This document shows positions 16,667-24,430 of a DNA stretch of 47,060 nt, piece by piece. The DNA is from Aridibacter famidurans (GTDB taxonomy: Bacteria; Acidobacteriota; Blastocatellia; Pyrinomonadales; Pyrinomonadaceae). Each line of letters starts with the position of its first letter. The stretch's first letter is position 1. Made by a program: the position numbers and the translations under genes. The notes below the pieces were generated by a model. It did no database searches, was not told where the DNA came from, and saw only the letters and a list, made by a program, of their open reading frames with translations. The stretch covers positions 1 to 47,060 of the forward strand of contig JAGFIQ010000145.1 in NCBI GenBank assembly GCA_024103495.1, written 5' to 3'.

Positions 16667-19036
16667 CTATTCCTGGTCGTTATTTACCTCGTTCTCACCG
16701 ATCGGATCTTCTTCAACCTTGTCCCTCGCGATCATATCTCCGCGGTGCAGCGGAAGGAGGAAAACGGGACACATCGTCTCGCCGACTACCTTCTCGGCAA
16801 CGCTTCCGATCGGTATCTGGTCGGAGCGTTCGGCCCCTCCGCGGCCGTGCGAGCTCATCATTATCAGGTCGATCTTCTCTTCAAGGCTGACCGCGAGTAT
16901 CGTTCTCGCAGGGCCGGAGCCCGTAACATAAGTGTCGATGTCGATGCCTTCCTCACCGAGCGCGGCGGCGATGCCGTCAAGATACTGCTTGATCTTCGCG
17001 TCATATCCTTCGGACTCCGAGCCTTCCGGGACGGAGAAAAGCAGCACCTTGCTGTTGAACTGATTCGCGAACGCGCGGATGTACGGAAGCACCATTTCGG
17101 CTTCTTCCGAACCGTCAAGCGCGACCATTATCCGTTTGAATTCGGACCGACGGCTCCGCCAGTTGTTCGTGGGCCGGATCAGAAGCGTCGGCGTAGACGT
17201 TTTCTGGATGAGCCTCTGGGCCATGCTTTTCGTGATCAGCTGACCGATCTCGAACTTGCCTCTCGTGGTCATTATGATCAGGTCCGCGTTCATCTGGCGG
17301 CTTACGGCATCGATCTCGGTCGAGGGTTCGCCGTACCGGTAGTGGGTGCGAACATCGAGCCCGTCCCCGCGTATCAGATCGCTCACCAGGCCTATGTAGG
17401 TCTGGAGCTCCGTTCGGTTCTCCTCGATCTCGGCATCCGTCATATGAATGTCTTCCTGCTGTTCCTGGGACTCGACGCAGACGATCTCGAGCTCGGCGCC
17501 GTACGAGCGCGCGAATGCCCTCGCAGTTGCCAGCCCCTGCTCAGCCAGCGACGATCCGTCGAGCGGAAGCACGATCTTCTGGAACGGGACCTCGTCAAGT
17601 TTCAGCTCACGCAGGGAGGTCGGGAAATAGCGCTGTTCGGAAATGATCGCACCGAGCCTTTCTTCGACCGACGGAGGGCTCCCGAGTTTGTTTCGGTAGT
17701 AGCTGAACCCGAAATACAGCATCGGCACGAGCAGAAGATACACCCACGCTCCCTCGAAAAAGCGCTCTTCGAAAATGATCAGCGTCGCGCCGGATGTCAG
17801 CAGCGCGGCCACCCCGGTCCCGATCAGCGAAGCGGTCTTCGAGCCGGAGAATTTCGCCCGGACCTCTCTTAGAAGCCGCTTGCAGGCTGCCCAGCCGGTC
17901 ATGCTCAGAAGTATGAACACGCCGGCGGCGTACAAGGCCAGGTATGTCTCTTCGTGGGTGCCGAAAAGAAGGAAGCAGACCGCGATAACGAGGATCATCA
18001 GCCAGACGGGCTTGCCGGCCACATCGTATTTGTTTCTCTGGCCCATGCTCGCCGCGATGTAATGCCGATACCTGAGTCCGAGCGCGAGGTTCTGAACACC
18101 CTGAGCCGCCGCGGCGGAAGCGCTGAGAAGGACGGCGATCCCGATCAGGGTCCCGAGATACGACGCCCACGCGGGCAGGAGCGCGTTCATTGTCTGCGTG
18201 AAGACGGAGATCTCGGACGTGACCGAATCAGCGGATACCTGATAAATGGCCGGCCCGACGATTATCATCGTCAGGGCGGTTGTTCCCATGATGATTATCA
18301 GGCTGCCGAATGCCTTCCGGCTCTTCTCCATTCTTGTGCCGTCATAAGCAGCGACAAGGTTCGCGAAGATCTCGATTCCCGTCATCAGGGCGAGGATCCT
18401 TGCGTAACCGCCGAGCGTGAAGTGTATGTACTCGCCTGAGAACGCCTGAAGCTGGAAATCGGGGAGCTTGAAGCCGAGTTCGAAGATCGTGGCGAAGATC
18501 ATCACCCACAGGAGCAGGAGAACCGCTCCTGTTGCCGGTCCAAACGCGCGCGCCGAGGCTTTGGGGCCCAGGTTGACGAGCCAGCCCGTGAAGATGCTGA
18601 GCCCGACCGCGAGGAAGGTCCGGTACTGGATACCGAACAGAGTTTCATTAAGAGGTATCCCGAACTCCGTCGCCCGGTCGGCGACGAAGGTCACGAGTGC
18701 CGCCATGCTTACAAGGAAGGTCAGGGTGTACTCGATGACCGTAATACCGGCGTTGATCTTGACCGCCCAGCCGCCGAACTCCTCTTCGGACAATCCGCTG
18801 CCGCCGCTTCCGTCGGTGATCCACGTCATCACCTGCCGGTACATAGCCGACACCATCACGACGGTGAACACGGCAAGCCAGATCGTAGCGCCGAACGTGA
18901 CCTGCGCGACGCCGGCGACGACGATCAGCTTCAGGAACGGACCGAAGACGTATAGCGGTGATGTTGCGGGATCTCCTCCGCCGGCGAGCGCGCCTTCGAA
19001 GGAGTTCGAGAGTTTGCGGGAAACTGTTGCTGCCAT
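16667..19036 (-). CDS. APC-family permease with two C-terminal UspA domains
   Basis: A 789-residue fusion. Residues 1-~450 form about 12 membrane helices of the amino acid/polyamine/organocation (APC) superfamily. From about 475 the protein is cytoplasmic with two tandem universal-stress domains: the first begins FQKIVLPLDGSSLAEQGL and the second FKRIMVALDGSEEAEMVL, ending GSVAEKVVGETMCPVFLL. The second retains a G-x(2)-G-like SSHGRGGAERSDQIPIGS loop expected for nucleotide binding, so transport may be gated by ATP or a related nucleotide. The transported substrate is unknown. It follows lpxD by 35 bases and is probably cotranscribed with it. Confidence 0.88.
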   Translation of the reverse strand: MAATVSRKLSNSFEGALAGGGDPATSPLYVFGPFLKLIVVAGVAQVTFGATIWLAVFTVVMVSAMYRQVMTWITDGSGGSGLSEEEFGGWAVKINAGITVIEYTLTFLVSMAALVTFVADRATEFGIPLNETLFGIQYRTFLAVGLSIFTGWLVNLGPKASARAFGPATGAVLLLLWVMIFATIFELGFKLPDFQLQAFSGEYIHFTLGGYARILALMTGIEIFANLVAAYDGTRMEKSRKAFGSLIIIMGTTALTMIIVGPAIYQVSADSVTSEISVFTQTMNALLPAWASYLGTLIGIAVLLSASAAAAQGVQNLALGLRYRHYIAASMGQRNKYDVAGKPVWLMILVIAVCFLLFGTHEETYLALYAAGVFILLSMTGWAACKRLLREVRAKFSGSKTASLIGTGVAALLTSGATLIIFEERFFEGAWVYLLLVPMLYFGFSYYRNKLGSPPSVEERLGAIISEQRYFPTSLRELKLDEVPFQKIVLPLDGSSLAEQGLATARAFARSYGAELEIVCVESQEQQEDIHMTDAEIEENRTELQTYIGLVSDLIRGDGLDVRTHYRYGEPSTEIDAVSRQMNADLIIMTTRGKFEIGQLITKSMAQRLIQKTSTPTLLIRPTNNWRSRRSEFKRIMVALDGSEEAEMVLPYIRAFANQFNSKVLLFSVPEGSESEGYDAKIKQYLDGIAAALGEEGIDIDTYVTGSGPARTILAVSLEEKIDLIMMSSHGRGGAERSDQIPIGSVAEKVVGETMCPVFLLPLHRGDMIARDKVEEDPIGENEVNNDQE

Positions 19037-19071
19037 AAGAAAAACTATTCAGCGGAGAAGGATAGAGGACG

Positions 19072-20115
19072 TCACTCCCTTCCCCGGAAGAGCGACTCGA
19101 GCCTGTTCACGAGTTCGCCAAGGTCCCGAACCTCCTCTCGGAGCTTCGGCAAAGATCGGATATAGGCGTTGAGCCTTTTGTACTCAGACAAAGGAAGTAC
19201 CGGGATCCCCGCCCAGACACCCTTCTTGACCTGTTTGCCGGGAAAGACCGCCGATTTCGCCCCGATCACCGCGCCGCTCTCGATCGCGGTGTGATCGGCG
19301 AATCCGACCTGACCGCCTACGACGCAGTCATCGCCGATAACGACACTGCCCGAGACGCCCGACAAGGCCGCGATAACCACACGCTTTCCGATCCGCACGT
19401 TGTGCGCGATCTGTACGAGATTGTCGATCTTTGTCCCGGCTCCTATCCGCGTCTCACCCAGCGCTCCGCGATCGACGCAGCTGTTCGCACCGATCTCGAC
19501 ATCGTCCTCGATAACGATGGTCCCGATCTGCGGGAACTTGATCAGCGAATCGCCGTCGCGTACGAATCCGAACCCGCCGGAACCGATAACGGCGCCCGCC
19601 TTCAGGACCACGCGCGAACCGATGACGGCACCGTCCTCGATCATGACCCCCGAATGGATCGTGCAGTTCTCACCTATCCGAACGCCGCTGCCGATCTTTG
19701 CGCCATCGAGCAAATGCGTACCGGAGCCGATGACCGAATCCTCTCCGACGGAACAAAACGCGCCGACGAAGACGCCTTCGCCTATCGTCGCACTGTCGGC
19801 GATATCGGCGCTGGCGTGGATACCGGATGGCCGAACCGTTCTCGGATGAAGTTCCGAGGCGGCCTTTGCGAACGCGAACTTCGGGTTCTCAACAGCGATC
19901 GTGGCGCATTCGTGCTTTGTTTCGGAGCTCTTTGGGACGATCAGGCAGCCGGCTGAGGTTCCGGCCCTTGGGTCTGAGTTTCGCGGATCTGCGATGAAAG
20001 CTAACTGCTCCGGACCCGCTTCGGAGAGTGCCGCGGCGGAAGTTATCAGTTGTTCGCCGTCTCCCGACAGTTCTCCTTCGACCAATTCGGCGATCTCCCT
20101 GATGAGTAAAGCCAT
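19072..20115 (-). CDS. lpxD: UDP-3-O-acylglucosamine N-acyltransferase
   Basis: A 347-residue acyltransferase that adds the second (N-linked) hydroxyacyl chain to UDP-3-O-acylglucosamine in lipid A synthesis. The N-terminal uridine-binding domain (LLIREIAELVEGELSGDG) precedes a left-handed beta-helix of hexapeptide repeats (VGAFCSVGEDSVIGSGTHL onward). The catalytic His is in VQIAHNVRIG, and a C-terminal helix (about 315-347) completes the trimer fold. I start at 20115 because MALLIREIAEL is the normal LpxD beginning; the frame is open another 24 codons upstream with no family similarity. Cotranscribed with the permease gene downstream. Confidence 0.95.
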   Translation of the reverse strand: MALLIREIAELVEGELSGDGEQLITSAAALSEAGPEQLAFIADPRNSDPRAGTSAGCLIVPKSSETKHECATIAVENPKFAFAKAASELHPRTVRPSGIHASADIADSATIGEGVFVGAFCSVGEDSVIGSGTHLLDGAKIGSGVRIGENCTIHSGVMIEDGAVIGSRVVLKAGAVIGSGGFGFVRDGDSLIKFPQIGTIVIEDDVEIGANSCVDRGALGETRIGAGTKIDNLVQIAHNVRIGKRVVIAALSGVSGSVVIGDDCVVGGQVGFADHTAIESGAVIGAKSAVFPGKQVKKGVWAGIPVLPLSEYKRLNAYIRSLPKLREEVRDLGELVNRLESLFRGRE

Positions 20116-20258
20116 AGACGCTTGTCCGCGACCGAAACGGCGGTCCCGTTCATTTATTGAGCTGTGGGCGTGCGAATGAACCCGCACATTATCTCAAAAG
20201 GGGGTCGGTTAAACAAAAAGGAGTGCAGCCGGGTACTGCGAACTGGCCGCGGGAGAGG

Positions 20259-20546
20259 TCATCCGCCTCGGCCTTCCGCCTCTTCCACCATCTTCTGAAG
20301 AAAGAACTGAAGACCCTCGATCTCGAACCCGTGCTGTCTCTCGAGTCGTTTCAGGATCGGCGCTGATTCGGAATCGAGGAGGTCGAGGTCAGCAAGATCG
20401 AGAGTAAGGTTCTTCTCGTGCTCGTCTCTGAGATCGAGTGCGATGCGCTCAAGAAGGAGGGCGTCGTCGAGCTTGAGGTCGCCTTCCACCCGGAGAACGA
20501 TCTTGTTTCGTTCCCGATCGTCGAACTGGGTAATGCTGGTCGGCAT
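20259..20546 (-). CDS. STAS-domain protein
   Basis: A 95-residue single-domain protein with the alternating strand/helix pattern of STAS domains: IVLRVEGDLKLDDALLLERI, then NLTLDLADLDLLDSESAPIL, where the Asp-Ser before the helix matches the site phosphorylated by anti-sigma kinases in SpoIIAA-like proteins (Ser in LDSESAP). It could be an anti-anti-sigma factor or another partner-switch component, but no serine kinase or phosphatase gene is nearby. It lies 143 bases upstream of lpxD on the same strand. The C-terminal ~20 residues (FFLQKMVEEAEGRGG) are charged and not part of the core fold. Confidence 0.7.
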   Translation of the reverse strand: MPTSITQFDDRERNKIVLRVEGDLKLDDALLLERIALDLRDEHEKNLTLDLADLDLLDSESAPILKRLERQHGFEIEGLQFFLQKMVEEAEGRGG

Positions 20547-20645
20547 AGGTTAGGGAATTAAATCACACTTTTTGCAAAAATCAACAGAAAGTCTGAGAAT
20601 GGGGCCTCCGCGGCCCGGCCGCGAGACCAATATGCGGAGTTTGCA

Positions 20646-21167
20646 ATGATAAAGATATTCGTCGCACTGTTTGTTCTTACGGTCCTGGTACCCGCTGTGG
20701 TTGCACAATCTGCTCAGAATCCTTGCGAAAGCGAGTCTTCAAAGGAGTTCGATTTCTGGCTGGGCACCTGGGACCTCGAATGGAAATCGGCCGAGGGGGC
20801 CGTTCAGAAGGGCACCAATGAGATCACCAAGATCCTGGGCGGATGCGTGGTCCGTGAGTCCTTTGACGGCGGAAAAGACATGCCTCTTAAGGGGCAGAGC
20901 TACTCGATGTTCGACAGCGTGTCCGGGAAATGGAAGCAGACCTGGGTCGACAACCAGGGCTCATATCTTGATTTTACCGGCGGAATGGAAGAAGGGAAGA
21001 TGGTTCTCAGCCGTTCGTTTACCAATCGCGCGGGAAAACCGATGATGCAGCGGATGGTGTTCTTTAATATCTCAAAGGACGTGCTCGAGTGGAACTGGGA
21101 AAGTTCGGCCGATGGAGGAAAGACCTGGACTTTGGCGTGGCATATTAAGTATCTCAGGCGAAAGTGA
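20646..21167 (+). CDS. Exported DUF1579-like protein
   Basis: A 173-residue protein with a signal peptide (IKIFVALFVLTVLVPAVVAQ). The mature domain has a FDFWLGTWDLEW motif, then LGGCVVRESFDGG and a Trp-rich C-terminal half (GKWKQTWVDNQGSYLDF, LEWNWESSADGGKTWTLAW). These mark the DUF1579/calycin-like family, whose molecular role is not established. Probably periplasmic. Followed by a clear bidirectional terminator shared with the convergent Spy-like gene. Confidence 0.7.
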   Translation: MIKIFVALFVLTVLVPAVVAQSAQNPCESESSKEFDFWLGTWDLEWKSAEGAVQKGTNEITKILGGCVVRESFDGGKDMPLKGQSYSMFDSVSGKWKQTWVDNQGSYLDFTGGMEEGKMVLSRSFTNRAGKPMMQRMVFFNISKDVLEWNWESSADGGKTWTLAWHIKYLRRK

Positions 21168-21174
21168 AAAGTTC

Positions 21175-21217
21175 GAAAGCCCCCTGCCGACGAGTCGTGA
21201 CAGAGGGCTTTCTTTTT
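21175..21217 (+). terminator. Bidirectional intrinsic terminator
   Basis: GAAAGCCCCCTG (21175-21186) pairs with CAGAGGGCTTTC (21201-21212) at 11 of 12 positions, followed by TTTTT. It lies 8 bases beyond the DUF1579-like stop. On the other strand it lies 41 bases past the Spy-like stop and ends with a weaker T-rich run. Confidence 0.8.
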
Positions 21218-21257
21218 GGTGATCGTTAACTCCCGGGGTCTGTTGGGAGCGCCGTCA

Positions 21258-21773
21258 TTACTGATCGGACTTGCCTTCACCAAATCTAGCTTTTCGTTTT
21301 TCCATTCGCTCCTTCCTACGCTCGGCCATCTGTGCCTTCATCTCGGTCAATTTGGCCTTCTGCTCCGGCGTGAGTATGGCGAACATCTGAGCCTTCACTT
21401 TCTGCCGCTCGATGATGAGCTGTTTCTGAATGTCGGCCTGCTGAGCGGCGAGCGTTTCAACCGCGGCCTGGTCAAAGGTTCCGTCAGTACCCAGTTCGCC
21501 GAGCTGTCTGCGGATGTTCCTTTGGTTCTCGCGAAGCCCCTTGGTAATCTCGCGCGATGCCTGCCCGATCGCCTTCATTTGCTCTTTCTGGGCGTCGGTC
21601 AGGTCCAGGTGGCGGAACATACGGCCGCCCATCATTCCGCGCTTGTGCATTTTGCCGCGGTGCGAGAAGCGACGTTCGCCTTTGCCCTCCTGTCCGCCGG
21701 TCTGTCCGAAAATAATGACCGCGCCGGCAGCGGTGATCGCGATCGCAAGAATAGCTATTGTGAGTTTTTTCAT
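21258..21773 (-). CDS. Spy/CpxP-family periplasmic protein
   Basis: A 171-residue exported helical protein with two LTxxQ motifs (LDLTDAQKEQM and LTPEQKAKL), the signature of the Spy/CpxP/ZraP family of periplasmic chaperones and stress sensors. Signal peptide KKLTIAILAIAITAAGAVII at the N-terminus. A His/Met-rich stretch follows (FSHRGKMHKRGMMGGRMFRH), a possible metal-binding segment. The C-terminus is highly charged. Start chosen at 21773, where AAGGAG precedes the ATG; an upstream in-frame ATG at 21821 lacks this. It is divergent from the response-regulator/kinase pair, as cpxP is from cpxRA in enterobacteria, so it may feed back on the kinase. Confidence 0.88.
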   Translation of the reverse strand: MKKLTIAILAIAITAAGAVIIFGQTGGQEGKGERRFSHRGKMHKRGMMGGRMFRHLDLTDAQKEQMKAIGQASREITKGLRENQRNIRRQLGELGTDGTFDQAAVETLAAQQADIQKQLIIERQKVKAQMFAILTPEQKAKLTEMKAQMAERRKERMEKRKARFGEGKSDQ

Positions 21774-21869
21774 TGTTTCTCCTTGAAAGATTAAACGGGA
21801 ATAATCCGAATGATTCGGCACCGCTTGTTCGTATTCGTGGCTTTAGACGGGACGCGCACGGAGGGCAAC

Positions 21870-21905
21870 GTAAGACTTGCGTGAATTAATGTAAAGAAAT
21901 GTAAA
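21870..21905 (+). promoter_or_regulatory. Candidate CpxR-type direct-repeat operator
   Basis: GTAAA-gaaat-GTAAA at 21891-21905 matches exactly the published enterobacterial CpxR consensus GTAAA-N5-GTAAA. Two weaker half-sites continue upstream on the same face (GTAAG at 21870, GTGAA at 21881), giving four half-sites spaced 10-11 bases. It lies in the 175-base divergent region between the Spy-like gene and the regulator, 44 bases before the regulator ATG. Confidence 0.65.
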
Positions 21906-21948
21906 ACGGGATTTTTGCGGCGTTTTTTGCTCTAGAATGGGGAGGTTT

Positions 21949-22644
21949 ATGGAAAAGGTCCTGATCGTAGATGACGATGAAGAACTGTGCGAGCTTGTGT
22001 CGGAGTACCTGACGGTCGAGGGCTTCGAGGTGGATTCGGTGAACGACGGCGCCGCCGGATTGGAAGCTGCCCTGGAAGACGAGCACGACCTTGTGATCCT
22101 CGACGTGATGATGCCGAAGATGAACGGTTTCGACGTCCTTCGGGAACTCCGCAAAACCTCGAAGCTGCCTGTCGTGATGTTGACGGCAAGAGGCGAGGAC
22201 ATGGAGCGGATCGTCGGGCTCGAGATCGGGGCCGATGATTATCTTCCAAAGCCGTTCAATCCACGGGAGCTCGTCGCTCGAATACGCGCGGTCCTTCGAA
22301 GAATAGAGAAATCCGAGGATCCGGAAGCCCAGACGGAGCGCCTGCGGTCGGGCGATCTCGAAATGCTCACGTCCGCACGGTCGGCGAGAATGAACGGCAA
22401 GGACCTTAATTTGACGGCGGTGGAATACGACATTCTTGCCGAACTGCTTCGGAACGCCGGTCAGGTGGTAAAGAAAGAACATCTGAGCCGCCGCGTGCTG
22501 GAAAGGGAATTGTCGCCTTTCGACCGAAGCCTCGACATGCATATCAGCAACATTCGAAAAAAGCTTTCCGAGCACGAGGGCGGAAAGGACAGGATAAAGA
22601 CGATACGCTCGGTCGGCTATATATTCACAACTGAAGTAACCTGA
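21949..22644 (+). CDS. OmpR-family response regulator (CpxR-like)
   Basis: A 231-residue DNA-binding regulator. Receiver domain: about 1-118, acidic pocket Asp8-Asp10, phospho-acceptor Asp52 in LVILDVMMPK, Thr79, Lys101 in LPKPF. Winged-helix DNA-binding domain: about 130-231, including FDRSLDMHISNIRKKL and the C-terminal hairpin TIRSVGYIF. I use the ATG at 21949, since the ATG four codons earlier lies inside the GGGGAGG ribosome site. The overall match is to the CpxR branch, by neighbours and by residues; an exact orthologue claim would need a tree. Cotranscribed with the kinase. Likely autoregulated through the GTAAA repeats upstream. Confidence 0.9.
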   Translation: MEKVLIVDDDEELCELVSEYLTVEGFEVDSVNDGAAGLEAALEDEHDLVILDVMMPKMNGFDVLRELRKTSKLPVVMLTARGEDMERIVGLEIGADDYLPKPFNPRELVARIRAVLRRIEKSEDPEAQTERLRSGDLEMLTSARSARMNGKDLNLTAVEYDILAELLRNAGQVVKKEHLSRRVLERELSPFDRSLDMHISNIRKKLSEHEGGKDRIKTIRSVGYIFTTEVT

Positions 22645-22650
22645 AAACGG

Positions 22651-22667
22651 CGCCGGCTCCGCCGGCG
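22651..22667 (+). promoter_or_regulatory. Intercistronic hairpin between regulator and kinase genes
   Basis: CGCCGG (22651-22656) pairs with CCGGCG (22662-22667) around a five-base loop in the 31-base gap between the two genes. There is no T tract, so it is not a terminator. It may stabilise the upstream message or tune kinase translation. Confidence 0.45.
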
Positions 22668-22675
22668 ATAACAGA

Positions 22676-24067
22676 ATGAGTTTGTTCCTAAAGATCTTCC
22701 TGTGGTTCTGGCTCGCGATGGCGCTGGTCGTGGGTGCGGTCCTGCTTGTCAACTGGTCGACCCAGTCGGAGCCGCTTGCGAGGCAGTGGCAGACGTTCGT
22801 CGGCGAGTCGATGAACGTGAATTCTCAGACAGCGATCCAGATCTACGAGAATGAAGGAGTGAAGGGTCTTGAAATGTACCTTTCAAGGCTCTACAGCAGA
22901 CAAAGGATCAACGCGGTCGCTCTTTTTGACCAGAACCGGACAAGGATCGCGGGAAATCTCGAACTTGCGGGTACCGGAGACCTTTTAGACCGTGCCTTCC
23001 GGGGCAGTGAACCGGAGTTCCTGCGGATGCCTGACAGAACTTACGGTGCCAGCAAAGCCCAGCTAAGCGACGGCAGCACGCTTCTGTACGTGATCGAGCT
23101 GAAGCGTTTTCAGGCTCCGCCGTTCTTCACGAACCGGCTGCTGCTCCAGATCCTTGCTGTTTTTCTGACGGCCGGTCTCGTCTGCTACGCGCTCGCGTCG
23201 TACCTTTCTTCACCGATAAGAAAACTGCGGACCGCCACTCGGGAACTTGCCGCCGGCGATCTGTCTGTCAGGGTCGCCTCAAAGATCCGCAACCGAAGGG
23301 ACGATCTTGCGTTTCTCGCCAACGATTTCGACAACATGGCCGAAAGGCTGGAGTCTCTGATCGAGTCCGAAAAGAGGCTGAGCCGCGACATTTCTCACGA
23401 GCTTCGTTCGCCGCTTGCACGTATGAAGGTCGCCCTTGAACTTCTGAAGGGGAGGACCAATGGCGATGCGGAATCCCTTATAAACCGGATCGACAACGAA
23501 TCGGACAGGCTGAATGACCTGATCTCGCAGATCCTTACCTTGTCCAAGCTCGAAACGGACTCCGGGGAATTCACAAGATCAGAGATCAACCTTGGCAAAT
23601 TGCTTGAGTCGTTGATCGCCGACGCGGATTTCGAAGCCAAAGCCAGGGACAGGGAAGTCGTCGTGACGGGCATCGAGACTGCGAGGATCATCGGCAACGA
23701 ACCCCTTGTGCGCCAGGCGATAGACAATGTCCTCCGAAACGCTGTGCATTACACGGCCGAAGGCTCCGCAGTCGAGGTTTCACTTAAATGTGATGGGAAG
23801 GATGCGGTGGTTTCAATCACCGATCACGGGCCTGGCGTGCCTGAAGACGAGATCGACAAGCTTTTCAAGCCGTTCTACAGGATCGGAGAAGCGAGGGACC
23901 GCAGAAGCGGCGGCACAGGATTGGGGCTAGCGATCGCTGAACGGGCGGTCCGGAACCACGACGGCCGGATCTCCGCGAGGAATACGGACGACGGATTGTC
24001 AGTCTCTCTTCGATTTCCCCTGAACCGGTCGGGAAGGCATTCGGGCGGTTACGTCACTACTGCCTAG
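22676..24067 (+). CDS. Sensor histidine kinase (CpxA-like)
   Basis: A 463-residue inner-membrane kinase and presumed partner of the regulator just upstream. Membrane helix 1: about 7-27. Periplasmic sensor of about 120 residues (28-152). Membrane helix 2: about 154-177. HAMP: SSPIRKLRTATRELAAGD. Dimerisation/phospho-acceptor: DISHELRSPLARMK, His241. ATPase: NVLRNAVHY (N box), DHGPGVPEDEIDKLFKPFYR (G1/F) and GTGLGLAIAE (G2). The N-terminal layout and H-box match the CpxA group. The periplasmic domain is the expected site of contact with the Spy/CpxP-like protein. Its last 11 bases overlap the end of a convergent small membrane-protein gene. Confidence 0.92.
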   Translation: MSLFLKIFLWFWLAMALVVGAVLLVNWSTQSEPLARQWQTFVGESMNVNSQTAIQIYENEGVKGLEMYLSRLYSRQRINAVALFDQNRTRIAGNLELAGTGDLLDRAFRGSEPEFLRMPDRTYGASKAQLSDGSTLLYVIELKRFQAPPFFTNRLLLQILAVFLTAGLVCYALASYLSSPIRKLRTATRELAAGDLSVRVASKIRNRRDDLAFLANDFDNMAERLESLIESEKRLSRDISHELRSPLARMKVALELLKGRTNGDAESLINRIDNESDRLNDLISQILTLSKLETDSGEFTRSEINLGKLLESLIADADFEAKARDREVVVTGIETARIIGNEPLVRQAIDNVLRNAVHYTAEGSAVEVSLKCDGKDAVVSITDHGPGVPEDEIDKLFKPFYRIGEARDRRSGGTGLGLAIAERAVRNHDGRISARNTDDGLSVSLRFPLNRSGRHSGGYVTTA

Positions 24068-24413
24068 CCGCGACGAACGACCTGACGCCCAGCAACACGA
24101 AGAGCAAACACACAAGCGCCATCGCGATCTGCGATACGTAGGCCGCAGAGAGTTCGATCTCTCCGAGCTTCATCGCGAGTCTCCCGGCCGGCAGCAGGAA
24201 TCCGAGCAATGCAACGAGCAGGGCGGCGTGCATCGCGTGTTTCGAAAGCGATTCCTTGATCTGGGCGAGATGACCGAGCGCCGTGATGACGATCCCGAAG
24301 AACGCGGGGATCATCGCCGTGATGCTGGCCTTACCTCCGTAGAAGCCATATACATAGCCGAATATCCCGATGATGATCAGTATCCGTCCCGTCCAGATCG
24401 CTGCTGACTGCAT
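24057..24413 (-). CDS. Small four-helix membrane protein
   Basis: A 118-residue protein with four predicted membrane helices: IWTGRILIIIGIFGYVYGFY, ITAMIPAFFGIVITALGHLA, MHAALLVALLGFLLPAGRLA and VSQIAMALVCLLFVLLGVRS. No known domain is recognised. GGGAG lies eight bases before the ATG. It starts 17 bases after the stop of the acyltransferase fusion and is probably the last gene of that phospholipid cluster. The tail overlaps the kinase gene on the other strand by 11 bases. Confidence 0.7.
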   Translation of the reverse strand: MQSAAIWTGRILIIIGIFGYVYGFYGGKASITAMIPAFFGIVITALGHLAQIKESLSKHAMHAALLVALLGFLLPAGRLAMKLGEIELSAAYVSQIAMALVCLLFVLLGVRSFVAARQ

Positions 24414-24430
24414 TTTCTTTTCTCCCTTTT

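Noticed and set aside
16745..17872. 375-codon open frame antisense to the permease-UspA gene
   Set aside because: Shadow frame without family features; the permease is unambiguous.
21933..21938. TAGAAT as -10 box of the CpxR-like gene
   Set aside because: Transcription from it would start within a few bases of the ATG and lose the strong GGGGAGG ribosome site, and no -35 fits.
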